A model generated the notes under the pieces. It was not told where the DNA came from, searched no databases, and saw only the letters and a list, made by a program, of their open reading frames with translations. Position numbers and translations under genes: made by a program. A stretch of 63,359 nt of DNA, taken from positions 1 to 63,359 of the forward strand of contig JAIDQQ010000034.1 in NCBI GenBank assembly GCA_029062165.1, in the 5' to 3' direction. Every line of letters begins with the position of its first letter. The first letter of the stretch is position 1. This DNA is from Ruminococcus sp. Its GTDB lineage: Bacteria > Bacillota > Clostridia > Oscillospirales > Ruminococcaceae. Positions 52,753 to 61,601 of this stretch are shown here, one piece after another.

Positions 52753-55479
52753 TTAAAATTTATGATTAATTCTTCTGTTATTAACATAAGAATCAATTTC
52801 TGAATTTATTATGTTTACTTCGTCACCGGAACTTATATCTGCCGGATTTCCAGCTAAAATCTTCATTGTTATACCGGAATCCGATATTATTACCTTACCT
52901 GCTCCGGAAACTGTTCCGATACCGGTTACTTCGTCACCTTCGGAGTTGATATTTATTTCCGCACCGGTTATTTTTGTACTGATAGTTCCTGAAACCGCTC
53001 CTATACACGAATTGTTTGCGGAACGCATTTTCATTGAAATTTTTCCGCCGTTTATTATAACATTTCCGTCACTGTCTTCTATTGCACCCATTCCGACGGC
53101 TTGCGCACCTGTACAGAAAATATCAATATCCGCCGACGACGTTACAGAAGTTATCCCCTTGAAACTGCCTATTCCGGCTATACGTATTCCCGAACAGTTT
53201 ATATCAAGTGTACAGTTTTCGGATATATTTATTACTGAATTTCCGTTGAAACTTCCCACCGCAAGACCGTTATGTGTATGCATACTGATTTTTATTTTTC
53301 CGGAAATAAGATTTATTTCTGAATCGTCGTCGTTGAATCCTCCGCCGATACATAACGTTTCTATGCTGTTCGATACTATTTCAAGATTACCTGTCATATT
53401 TACCGTAATATCGCCGTAATTGTGGTCATAATCGTTTCCGATTCCTATTCCCTCCGGTGACTGACAGTCTATTAAAAGACTTCCGCTTCCTGTAAGTTCA
53501 AACTGCGAACCCATTGGTACATATATTCCGGAATATCCGAGACGGTTATTATTTATCACGTTCAGTACAAGCCGTGCATATTCGCCTACTGTTATTACCG
53601 GTCTGCTGTTACCGCTTGTTATGTTTACGTTTTTAAGAATGATTTCACAGCTATGATTATCCATTACGGAAATATTCATTTTTATCTGTTTTTCGGGGTC
53701 TCCGACTATTACAAGCCTGCTCTGATATACGTGAATATCCGTATATTTTTCCAGTGCAAGTTCAAGCAGATTTATTTCTGTATTATTCTGTGCGTTGTAT
53801 ATTTTTTTCTGACCGTCCGGACGTGTTTCGAGATTGGTTTTTATAATTTCGTCCTTTACGGAAGAGGAAATTTCTTTCAGGAACACCGGTTTAGGTCTTG
53901 AAATATAATATCCCTGCACATAGTCCACACCCAGTCTTATGACCGTCTTTAATTCCTGTGCGGTCTCGACGCATTCCGCTATTGATTTCAGCTTGTTATC
54001 GTGACAGAAATCTATTACCTGTGTAACAAGCTGTTGTTTTTTCAAATCGTTCTGTATATCGCTTATAAGTGAACGGTCTATTTTTATGTAATCCGGCGAA
54101 TATTTCAGTAAGTTCGCACTGTTGGAATATCCTGTGCCGTAATCGTCTATTGCAAGGCGTGAATTTGTAAATTCTCCACGCTTTTTTATGGTACTTATCC
54201 CCTTATGACTTGCGGAACTTTCCTGTGAGACTTCTATTACCGTCTTATTAAGAAATTCACCGTAATCAAGATAAAGCTGATTGAAGTCGTCATCGCTTAG
54301 AACGTCAGAAGCGATACTGTTTATGAAAAGAAGTCGTTTCCGGAATACGTTTTTATTTTCGCTTATAATCCGCATATTATTGAAGAACGTCATTTTTTCT
54401 ATGGCATAAAGTAAATTCTGTTCGTCGGCAATTTTAAGAATCTGTTTCGGAGACATACGTTTTTCACCGGTGATACGCATAAGCGATTCATAACCGATAA
54501 TATTTCCTGTATGCGTATCAACTATCGGCTGAAAATGGTATGTTAAAAGATTTTTCCGGACTATCTCCATAAATGCCTGTGCTTCTTTGTATGAATCTTC
54601 CTCACGTATATAATTTTTCCCCGAAAACCAGTTTATGACGCTTTTACGGTCATTTCTGATTTCATACAGGGCAAATTCAGAATAATTCACAAGAGTTTTA
54701 AAATCCGTCGCCTCGTCCGGATACGATACGCAACCGGCGGAGATACTCAAATTACTTTTACTGGATATATCAATTATTTCCCCGAAGTCGTCAGTAGGTG
54801 TACAGTTTTTTACGGCATTGTTTATATTTTCAAGTATTTTACAGACTTCCTGTCTTGTACAGTTCCGGAAAAAAATATATACTTCATAGTCTGAACGTGT
54901 TCCGACTATTATTTTTTCATTTTCAAAACTCTTTATCACCCCCGCAACTGATGCTATACAGTTTTTGGTGTTATCCACAGTCAGAAATGAACCGAGTTTT
55001 TCTATTCCGTTTATGTAGACAGCCGAAAGATAACATTTTTCACTGCCGATATATTTTTTTACTTTTCCGGAAAATGCCGTATATGTCAGCAGATGTGTGA
55101 CAGGGTCTGAATCAATATTGTCTTTCTGACTGATTATTTCAAAAAAACGTGTGAAATCCTGTACAAATCCAAGCCATTCCGTACTGTTTTCATAGATATT
55201 CATTTTAATATACCGTGCAGACGTTCCGGAGGCGAACTTATATAAATGCTTATGGTTTTCAACAGGACTTCCGGAGATTTTTTCAAGCAAACTGAAAAAT
55301 TCAAATTCATTCAGTCTGGTATTCCTGCATGAAAGTATATCACGGGCGACAGGGTCAATATAAGCCGTCCGCTTTTCTGCAATATATGTAAATGTACCAA
55401 TATTTCCGACAAACGATTGAAATATAAGCCAGTCCCTGCTGAATGACGGCGGGTCAGTTTCAAAATTAAAGATACTCAT
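52753..55479 (-). CDS. EAL-domain c-di-GMP phosphodiesterase fused to a beta-helix
   Basis: A 908-aa protein without signal peptide or membrane helix. Domains in order: PAS-like (about 1-115), a degenerate GGDEF domain (about 122-290, motif position reads SDYEV at 196-200), EAL (about 300-545), and a repetitive right-handed beta-helix-like part (about 580-895). The EAL domain keeps ESL (331-333), N387, E416, DDYGTG (445-450), K466, E502 and QGYYISRP, so it is probably active. The C-terminal part resembles the carbohydrate-binding beta-helix found on secreted proteins, with many G-x-G-x turns, which is odd for a cytoplasmic enzyme. It has its own SigA promoter. Confidence 0.85.
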   Translation of the reverse strand: MSIFNFETDPPSFSRDWLIFQSFVGNIGTFTYIAEKRTAYIDPVARDILSCRNTRLNEFEFFSLLEKISGSPVENHKHLYKFASGTSARYIKMNIYENSTEWLGFVQDFTRFFEIISQKDNIDSDPVTHLLTYTAFSGKVKKYIGSEKCYLSAVYINGIEKLGSFLTVDNTKNCIASVAGVIKSFENEKIIVGTRSDYEVYIFFRNCTRQEVCKILENINNAVKNCTPTDDFGEIIDISSKSNLSISAGCVSYPDEATDFKTLVNYSEFALYEIRNDRKSVINWFSGKNYIREEDSYKEAQAFMEIVRKNLLTYHFQPIVDTHTGNIIGYESLMRITGEKRMSPKQILKIADEQNLLYAIEKMTFFNNMRIISENKNVFRKRLLFINSIASDVLSDDDFNQLYLDYGEFLNKTVIEVSQESSASHKGISTIKKRGEFTNSRLAIDDYGTGYSNSANLLKYSPDYIKIDRSLISDIQNDLKKQQLVTQVIDFCHDNKLKSIAECVETAQELKTVIRLGVDYVQGYYISRPKPVFLKEISSSVKDEIIKTNLETRPDGQKKIYNAQNNTEINLLELALEKYTDIHVYQSRLVIVGDPEKQIKMNISVMDNHSCEIILKNVNITSGNSRPVITVGEYARLVLNVINNNRLGYSGIYVPMGSQFELTGSGSLLIDCQSPEGIGIGNDYDHNYGDITVNMTGNLEIVSNSIETLCIGGGFNDDDSEINLISGKIKISMHTHNGLAVGSFNGNSVINISENCTLDINCSGIRIAGIGSFKGITSVTSSADIDIFCTGAQAVGMGAIEDSDGNVIINGGKISMKMRSANNSCIGAVSGTISTKITGAEININSEGDEVTGIGTVSGAGKVIISDSGITMKILAGNPADISSGDEVNIINSEIDSYVNNRRINHKF

Positions 55480-55508
55480 AATTCCCCCTGCAAATGTTAT
55501 TTATTCAT

Positions 55509-55537
55509 ATTATACAACATCTCTTTAAAAAAGTCAA
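55509..55537 (-). promoter_or_regulatory. SigA promoter of the EAL gene
   Basis: On the minus strand TTGACT (55537-55532), a 17-bp spacer and TATAAT (55514-55509). Confidence 0.85.
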
Positions 55538-55559
55538 CAAAAATTATGTGATATATTAG

Positions 55560-55587
55560 AATAAAAAACCGCCCTTTAAGGACGGTT
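55560..55587 (-). terminator. Terminator behind rpoD
   Basis: Stem 55567-55574 with 55580-55587 (one mismatch), 5-nt loop, followed on the minus strand by a short T run, 15 bp after the rpoD stop. Confidence 0.75.
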
Positions 55588-55601
55588 ATGTAATTATGGA
55601 A

Positions 55602-56684
55602 TCAGTCAAGGAAATCCTTGACTTTTTTACTTCTGCTCGGGTGACGGAGTTTTCTTAATGCTTTTGCTTCAATCTGTCTTATTCTCTCACGTGTGACATC
55701 GAAACGCTGTCCTACTTCCTCAAGAGTACGTGTTTTGCCGTCGTCGAGACCGAAACGGAGTTTTAAAACTTTTGCTTCACGGTCTGTAAGTGTGGCGAGT
55801 ACCTCGTTAAGCTGTTCTTTCAGGAGCGTATGAGAGGCAGCTTCCGCCGGAGCAGGTGCATCATCGTCGGGTATGAAATCGCCTAAATGACTGTCTTCTT
55901 CTTCGCCTATCGGTGTTTCAAGTGATACAGGGTCTTGTGCAACACGCATTATTTCCCTGACCTTATCAACCTGCATATTGAGTTTTTCAGCTATTTCCTC
56001 GGGTGACGGGTCATGACCGTTTTCGTGTAACAGTTGGCTTGAAATCTTCTTCACTTTGGTTATGGTCTCAACCATATGAACCGGTATTCTTATAGTACGT
56101 GCCTGGTCTGCGATAGCCCTCGTTATTGCCTGACGTATCCACCATGTAGCGTACGTCGAGAATTTAAAGCCCTTTGTATAGTCGAATTTTTCAACTGCCT
56201 TTATAAGACCTAAATTTCCCTCCTGAATCAAATCAAGAAACTGCATACCACGTCCGACGTATTTCTTTGCAATAGAAACTACAAGTCTTAAGTTTGCCTC
56301 GGCAAGTCTTTTCTTGGCGTATACGTCGCCTTTCTGCATACGCTGGGCGAGTTCGATTTCTTCTTCCGTGGTAAGAAGCGGAACAAATCCTATTTCCTTC
56401 AGGTAGATTTTAACAGGGTCATCAATGGCGATACCCTCTGTTGAAAGTGCCATTTCCAAATCGTCATTCATAGATGATTCCATGCCGATTTTCATATCAG
56501 AATCAAGGTTACTGTCGTCAACAATTTCAATATTCAGACTTTCGCAGTTATCATAGAAATTATTGAGCTGGTCAACATCGAAATCCAGTTCTTCAAGTGC
56601 ATCAGTGATTTCTTTAGTAGTCAGCTTGCCGGTAGTTCTGCCTTTTTCCATGAGGGCGTCAATGGTAGTTTTTTTGTTTTCCAT
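55602..56684 (-). CDS. rpoD: RNA polymerase sigma factor RpoD (SigA)
   Basis: Housekeeping sigma-70 factor (360 aa). A short acidic region 1.1 is followed by region 1.2 ([17 protein letters not shown]) and region 2 with [21 protein letters not shown] and the -10-melting [10 protein letters not shown]. Region 3 follows, then region 4 with [26 protein letters not shown]. It is the last gene of the dgt-dnaG-(sigma-like)-rpoD cluster and recognises the many TTGACA/TATAAT promoters seen here. Confidence 0.97.
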   Translation of the reverse strand: MENKKTTIDALMEKGRTTGKLTTKEITDALEELDFDVDQLNNFYDNCESLNIEIVDDSNLDSDMKIGMESSMNDDLEMALSTEGIAIDDPVKIYLKEIGFVPLLTTEEEIELAQRMQKGDVYAKKRLAEANLRLVVSIAKKYVGRGMQFLDLIQEGNLGLIKAVEKFDYTKGFKFSTYATWWIRQAITRAIADQARTIRIPVHMVETITKVKKISSQLLHENGHDPSPEEIAEKLNMQVDKVREIMRVAQDPVSLETPIGEEEDSHLGDFIPDDDAPAPAEAASHTLLKEQLNEVLATLTDREAKVLKLRFGLDDGKTRTLEEVGQRFDVTRERIRQIEAKALRKLRHPSRSKKVKDFLD

Positions 56685-56792
56685 AAAAATACCTCCTGTT
56701 TTTTGTGTGAGTCCAGAATTTATATATTTAAGATTAAGCCGGATAACCGGACGAAATCACTTTATTTCTCAAAGAATAGGGTTTTTATTATA

Positions 56793-57749
56793 TTATTCAT
56801 GCGGTCTTATATCTTTCAGTATTTCCTGTCGGATAAGCCATTCAGCCAGTATCGCAAAACTTATATTTTTTGTGCAGTCGAAACTTTCAACAGCTTTCTG
56901 AAGACCTATATTTCCGATTGCAATAATGTCAGTAAGTTTATTTTTATCGTCAATATATTCCTTTGCAATCATAATTACAAAACGCATATAACCTTTAAAA
57001 AGTTCGTCACGAGTTTTTTTGTCATCAATGTTCTGTAAGAATTGTTTTTCCGTTTCAGGTGTGAGAGACGGTACAATTTTATTTACTTCTGTAAGATATA
57101 TTTTTAAATATTTATCAATTTCTATACCCTCAGACAAAAGAACTTTTTCAATATCATAATTTATATATGGGTCAGCACCGGAGATTATGTTTGTACTGCC
57201 TTTTTTATAATAGCCATATATTGCATCAATCTGCCGTGTATCAAATTTATTATGTTTCAGAACTTCAGCCAGTTTTTTTATAGTAATACTGTTGTTTTCG
57301 TCCAATGAGCGTTCAATAGTACCATACGTAAATACAGAGATTCTTACAGGTTTTTCATAATGTTCAACAGCGTTGCTTATTTCACTACGGATATAGTTTT
57401 CAGCGTGTTCCGAAAAACTGATATTTTCCGTACAATCAAAACTTTCTGTGGATTTTATAAGACCGAAATTTCCGTTATGAATGATGTCCATTAATTCCAT
57501 ATCACTATTAATGTAATCGGTGGCAATCATGACAACAAACCGCATATAACCAAAAGCAAGTTGAAGGCGTGTTTTTTCGTCGGCAAGATTCTGTAAAAAC
57601 TGTTTTTCCGTTTCCGGAGTAAGAGGCGATACACGTTGTATTTCTGTAAGATACATTTTTGTTCGTTTGTCAATTTCTATACCCTTAGATAAGAGAATTT
57701 TTTTGAAATCGTCATCTGTCATATAGGGATTTATTTTATTATTTTCCAT
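56793..57749 (-). CDS. Sigma-like protein with duplicated region 1.2-2, lacking region 4
   Basis: 318 aa lying between dnaG and rpoD. It consists of two units, each alignable by eye to RpoD regions 1.2-2: residues about 10-185 (IEIDKRTKMYLTEI ... MDIIHNGNFGLIKSTESFD ... ENYIRSEI, plus a region-3-like tail) and about 195-318 (IEIDKYLKIYLTEV ... TDIIAIGNIGLQKAVESFD ... AEWLIRQEI). The core-binding part of region 2 is kept, but the paired Trp of YATWWIRQ is lost and no region 4 exists. Promoter recognition alone is unlikely; competition for RNA polymerase is an inference. The RBS is weak (AAAGG, 14 bp away). Confidence 0.78.
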   Translation of the reverse strand: MENNKINPYMTDDDFKKILLSKGIEIDKRTKMYLTEIQRVSPLTPETEKQFLQNLADEKTRLQLAFGYMRFVVMIATDYINSDMELMDIIHNGNFGLIKSTESFDCTENISFSEHAENYIRSEISNAVEHYEKPVRISVFTYGTIERSLDENNSITIKKLAEVLKHNKFDTRQIDAIYGYYKKGSTNIISGADPYINYDIEKVLLSEGIEIDKYLKIYLTEVNKIVPSLTPETEKQFLQNIDDKKTRDELFKGYMRFVIMIAKEYIDDKNKLTDIIAIGNIGLQKAVESFDCTKNISFAILAEWLIRQEILKDIRPHE

Positions 57750-57752
57750 AGT

Positions 57753-59483
57753 TTATTTATTTACCTTTGAGGCGAAAAGTTTTTTTAATTCGTCGTCGCT
57801 TACGTCAGCACCGGCGGGAATTTCATGTTTCCGGAGAGTTTCCGCACATTCGCTTATTACGTTCATATCAATTTCAATTTCATAATTCCGTGCGGATATA
57901 CCACTTATTATACCCATTTCCTCCGGTGAAAAAAAACTGTTCAGCATGGAAACTGAAAAATTTTCATTGTCTTTCATGCATTCAGCGATTGCAGAATAAA
58001 CTTTCTTATTGAAATCCGTCCTGAAATTTTCAGGTGAAATCATTTTCAGTACGTCGGGGAAGTCTTCGGGTCTTTTAATCACATAACAGATTATGTATTC
58101 CTCGGCGTTGGTTATCTTTGAACCGGTATGACGATTTTTCCCTGAATTTATAATATCGGAAACGGTATCATTCCATTGCCTTACAGACTGTTTTTTCTGT
58201 GAACTTCTTATTATTCCGTCTATGTGTATTCTTAGAGTTTCGGCAGGTATACGGCATTTTTCAGCGGTACGGGAAATATATATCTCACGTTCCGGACGTG
58301 ATTTTATATCCGCAAGTATACGTGAAGTACGTCTTATAAGCTCAACTTTTCCGGCTTCTGTTTCGAGGTCAAGGGAATTTTCACAGTTATCAAGCATGAA
58401 ATTTATTGAATCTGATGATTTGTTTATAAGCAGATTAAATCTGTCTCTTCCGAATTTCTTTATAAATTCGTCGGGGTCTTTAGCACCGGTCATCTTAAGA
58501 ACACGTGTATGTACACCGGCGTCGTTGAGATACTGTATTGCTTTCCGTGAAGCGTTCTGTCCGGCACTGTCGCTGTCGTAAGCTATTATTACTTCGTCGG
58601 CGTAATGGCTTATTATACGTGCCTGTGCCGGTGTTATAGCTGTTCCGAGTGTGGCGACGGCATTTTCATAACCTGCCTGATTCAGTGCGATTACGTCCAT
58701 ATAACCCTCACACAAAATGAATTTTTTATCTTTTGTCTTTCGGGCGAAATTAAGCGAAAAAAGGTTATTGCTTTTATCAAATACCAACGTATCGGCAGTA
58801 TTTATATACTTCGGTTTGGAATCGTCAAGGACACGTCCGCCAAAACCTATAACATTTTTCCGGACATCTATAATAGGGAAAATAACTCTTTTCCGGAATA
58901 TATCGTAAATATTACCGGTTTTCTGTGAAATGCTTCCTAACCATGCGGAAGTGATTTCCTTATCCGTATAGCCTTTCGATTGCAGATATTTTACAAGATT
59001 CGTCCAGCCGTCCGGAGCATATCCCAGACCGTATTTCTTTACAGTCTGTGGTGAAATTCTCCGTCCCGAAAAATATGCACGTCCGGTACTGTCGCTACCT
59101 TTTACAAGGCAGTTATAGAAAAAATTCGCTGAAAGACGGTTCATTTCATAGATTCTTGTCTTGAGTTGTGATTTTTCCGGATTTCCGGAAAATTCCGGCA
59201 TTTCAATTCCGGCACGGTCTGCAAGTAATTTCAGTGCCTCTGTAAAATCGAGGTTTTCAATTTTCATGATAAATGTTATCACATCGCCACCTGCTCCGCA
59301 ACCGAAACAGTAAAAAGTCTGTGTTTCCGGAAAAATGGTACAGGATGGCGTTTTTTCAGAATGAAACGGACATGAACATAAATAATTCCGTCCACGTTTT
59401 CTTATCTGGACATAATTTCCGATTACGCTTTCAACCGGATTGGTATTTCTTAAAGTATCAAGAAATTCATCATTTCGGAGCAT
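57753..59483 (-). CDS. dnaG: DNA primase
   Basis: Makes RNA primers for replication. 576 aa from the ATG at 59483 (MLRNDEFLDTL, SD AGAGG); a longer frame to 59546 overlaps dgt and lacks an RBS. The N-terminal CHC2 zinc finger is CPFH...CFGC (about 38-63). The TOPRIM domain has LCEGYMDVIALNQAG and AYDSDSAGQNA. The C-terminal DnaB-interaction domain is present. Gene order dgt-dnaG-rpoD is the usual macromolecular-synthesis cluster, here with one extra gene inserted before rpoD. Confidence 0.96.
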   Translation of the reverse strand: MLRNDEFLDTLRNTNPVESVIGNYVQIRKRGRNYLCSCPFHSEKTPSCTIFPETQTFYCFGCGAGGDVITFIMKIENLDFTEALKLLADRAGIEMPEFSGNPEKSQLKTRIYEMNRLSANFFYNCLVKGSDSTGRAYFSGRRISPQTVKKYGLGYAPDGWTNLVKYLQSKGYTDKEITSAWLGSISQKTGNIYDIFRKRVIFPIIDVRKNVIGFGGRVLDDSKPKYINTADTLVFDKSNNLFSLNFARKTKDKKFILCEGYMDVIALNQAGYENAVATLGTAITPAQARIISHYADEVIIAYDSDSAGQNASRKAIQYLNDAGVHTRVLKMTGAKDPDEFIKKFGRDRFNLLINKSSDSINFMLDNCENSLDLETEAGKVELIRRTSRILADIKSRPEREIYISRTAEKCRIPAETLRIHIDGIIRSSQKKQSVRQWNDTVSDIINSGKNRHTGSKITNAEEYIICYVIKRPEDFPDVLKMISPENFRTDFNKKVYSAIAECMKDNENFSVSMLNSFFSPEEMGIISGISARNYEIEIDMNVISECAETLRKHEIPAGADVSDDELKKLFASKVNK

Positions 59484-59496
59484 ATATAAACCTCTG

Positions 59497-60480
59497 TTAC
59501 TTCCATGATTTAGGGATAAAAATTTCTGAATAAAGTGATACTGCATAGTGGTCAGTCATTCCGGCGATATAGTCGCATACAGCACGTTCAGCACCGGAAT
59601 TTTCCATAATACAGCGGTATTCCAAGGGGAGCAGGTCAGTATTTTCCATGAAATAAAAATAAAGATTCCTGATTAAATTTTCAGCTTTTCTGTTTTCCTT
59701 TTTCGCTGAACTGTTTAAATAGACGTTATCAAACATGAATTTTTTAAGATTATCGTGTGCCTGTCTGATTTCCGGCTGGAAGTCAATGACTTCGTAACCG
59801 TTTTCAATGACCGACTGTACAAGAGTTGTTATGCGTCCGGACTTGCTATGCCCTAAAATACCGGTACATTCAGCCGGTAAATCGTTTTCTGTGAGAATAC
59901 CGGCACGGATTGAATCTTCAATATCGTGGTTGATATACGCTATTGTATCGGCAAGGCGGACTATATTTCCTTCCGGTGTGTCGGCTGTGAGGTTTGTATG
60001 ACATTCTATACCATTCTTTACAGCATAAGTCAGATTTAATCCCTCTATTACTTCTGCCGTCCGGACGCTGTTCAGATAGTGTTTAAAACCATGCGGACAG
60101 ATTTCATTCAGTACGGCTTCGCCACAATGTCCGAAAGGTGAGTGTCCTAAATCGTGACCGAGTGCGATGGCTTCTGTAAGGTCTTCGTTAAGTCGCATAC
60201 ATCGGGCGATAGTCCTTGCAATCTGTGAGACTTCAAGCGTATGTGTCAGGCGTGTTCTGTAATGGTCACCTTCAGGGGAAAGAAATACCTGTGTTTTATG
60301 CTTTAAACGTCGGAACGCTTTACTGTGCAGAATCCTGTCACGGTCACGCTGAAAATCCGTCCGGAGAGGACATTTTTCTTCCGGTCTGGTACGTCGTGTA
60401 AATTCAGGGTCAGTACTGGAAGTTCCGGCTTTACAGAGGAAATTTTTTTCATAAAGTTCATACTGTTCACGTAAAGTCAT
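59497..60480 (-). CDS. dgt: Deoxyguanosinetriphosphate triphosphohydrolase-like protein
   Basis: HD-domain dNTP triphosphohydrolase (327 aa). The metal-binding His/Asp are in RTRLTHTLEVSQIART and ALGHDLGHSPFGHCGE, and DTIAYINHDIEDSIRAGI completes the site. The N-terminal SRRTRPEEKCPLRTDFQRDRDRILHS-like block (here FTRRTRPEEKCPLRTDF) is the family signature. It precedes dnaG, as in many Firmicutes, and overlaps yigZ by 14 bp. Confidence 0.94.
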   Translation of the reverse strand: MTLREQYELYEKNFLCKAGTSSTDPEFTRRTRPEEKCPLRTDFQRDRDRILHSKAFRRLKHKTQVFLSPEGDHYRTRLTHTLEVSQIARTIARCMRLNEDLTEAIALGHDLGHSPFGHCGEAVLNEICPHGFKHYLNSVRTAEVIEGLNLTYAVKNGIECHTNLTADTPEGNIVRLADTIAYINHDIEDSIRAGILTENDLPAECTGILGHSKSGRITTLVQSVIENGYEVIDFQPEIRQAHDNLKKFMFDNVYLNSSAKKENRKAENLIRNLYFYFMENTDLLPLEYRCIMENSGAERAVCDYIAGMTDHYAVSLYSEIFIPKSWK

Positions 60481-61120
60481 AAGTATTCTCCTTTTTTACC
60501 GCCGAAAAATCACGGAAAAATTCTCCGGTATCTTCAATAACCGCTGAACCGTTTGTTATTTCTGTAATCTTTTTCACCAATGGCGACAGTTTTTCATTCA
60601 GTACCAGTATTTCTATTACAACATCGCTCTCAAATACGGAATCCGTTACAATAGTATCGAAAGACGGCAGAATATAGGAAATTTTTCCGTACATATTGTA
60701 ATCCGTGGTTATCCTTAGCCGGTGACACTGACACATATTCATTATTTCTGCCGAATCGCAGGCAATGGATACGGCGTGCGAATATGCACGTACAAGACCT
60801 CCACCGCCGAGAAGTATTCCGCCGAAATATCTTGTCACTACCGCACATATATCTGTCAGACCTCTTTTCCGGAGAACGTCAAGAACAGGTACACCGGCTG
60901 TTCCCTGTGGTTCGCCGTCGTCGGAATATCGGGAAATATTGTCGTTCCGGAGTACGTATGCATAGACATTATGTTTAGCTTTACGGTGGTCAGCACGCAC
61001 GGAATTTATAAATTCTATGGCTTCTTCACTGGTTTTTACCGGAGCTATACGGCAGATAAATTCTGAACGCTTTTCAATAAAAGATGCCTCTGTAGTTCTG
61101 GAAATTGTAAAATAATTCAT
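60467..61120 (-). CDS. yigZ: YigZ/IMPACT family protein
   Basis: 217 aa. The N-terminal IMPACT domain has RSEFICRIAPV, ADHRKAKHNVYAYVL, SDDGEPQGTAGVPVLDVL and VVTRYFGGILLGGGGLVRAY; a C-terminal DUF1949-like fold follows. Bacterial function is not settled; the eukaryotic relative regulates translation via GCN1. Overlaps dgt. Confidence 0.92.
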   Translation of the reverse strand: MNYFTISRTTEASFIEKRSEFICRIAPVKTSEEAIEFINSVRADHRKAKHNVYAYVLRNDNISRYSDDGEPQGTAGVPVLDVLRKRGLTDICAVVTRYFGGILLGGGGLVRAYSHAVSIACDSAEIMNMCQCHRLRITTDYNMYGKISYILPSFDTIVTDSVFESDVVIEILVLNEKLSPLVKKITEITNGSAVIEDTGEFFRDFSAVKKENTYDFT

Positions 61121-61140
61121 AAAAGTTATCCTTTTTTATA

Positions 61141-61168
61141 CGCAAAATGCCGGTCAGGAGAGACCGGC
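61141..61168 (-). terminator. Terminator behind rpmE
   Basis: A 7-bp GC-rich stem (GCCGGTC 61149-61155 with GACCGGC 61162-61168), 6-nt loop, then ATTTTG on the minus strand. It lies 48 bp after the rpmE stop. Confidence 0.7.
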
Positions 61169-61215
61169 TGTATAAAATACTTTGTCCATATTGATTTGAC
61201 GTCAAAAAAAGCTTA

Positions 61216-61419
61216 TTACTTAGCCATATTGAAACGCTTCTTGAATCTGTCAACACGTCCGCCTGTATCAACAAGTTTCTGCTTGCCGGTATAGAACGGG
61301 TGGCACTTTGAACAGATTTCAACCTTGATATTTTCCTTTGTGGACATTGTTTCCATTACGTTGCCACAGTGGCAGGTAATAGTAGTCTTCATAAACTTCG
61401 GATGGATTCCCTCTTTCAC
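61216..61419 (-). CDS. rpmE: 50S ribosomal protein L31 (zinc-binding type)
   Basis: 67 aa read from GTG with SD GAGGTG. Zinc ligands CHCG and CSKC mark the Cys-containing (C+) form, followed by [25 protein letters not shown]+ L31 is often replaced by a Cys-free copy under zinc starvation in Bacillus. Own strong promoter and terminator. Confidence 0.96.
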   Translation of the reverse strand: MKEGIHPKFMKTTITCHCGNVMETMSTKENIKVEICSKCHPFYTGKQKLVDTGGRVDRFKKRFNMAK

Positions 61420-61498
61420 TTAAAGTCACCTCTTTCATATAATCTAAAACCGACAGCCCATCAACAGCACATGACAGTAGTGTCGCATTACTGGATTA

Positions 61499-61527
61499 AT
61501 TATAGCACGGCTTTTTTTATTTGTCAA
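61499..61527 (-). promoter_or_regulatory. SigA promoter of rpmE
   Basis: On the minus strand perfect TTGACA (61527-61522), a 17-bp spacer and TATAAT (61504-61499), about 80 bp upstream of rpmE. Confidence 0.85.
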
Positions 61528-61560
61528 GGGGTGGGGATATATTTTTTTATTTTAATCAAA

Positions 61561-61594
61561 ATTACGGAAAAACGGACGGTCATAAAACCGTCCG
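61561..61594 (-). terminator. Terminator behind the phosphohexomutase gene
   Basis: An 8-bp stem (CGGACGGT 61573-61580 with ACCGTCCG 61587-61594), 6-nt loop, TTTTTCC following on the minus strand, 8 bp after the stop. Confidence 0.8.
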
Positions 61595-61601
61595 CAGAAT
61601 G

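Noticed and set aside
59484..59546. Extended start of dnaG at 59546
   Set aside because: It overlaps the end of dgt, has no SD and adds residues outside the conserved primase N-terminus.
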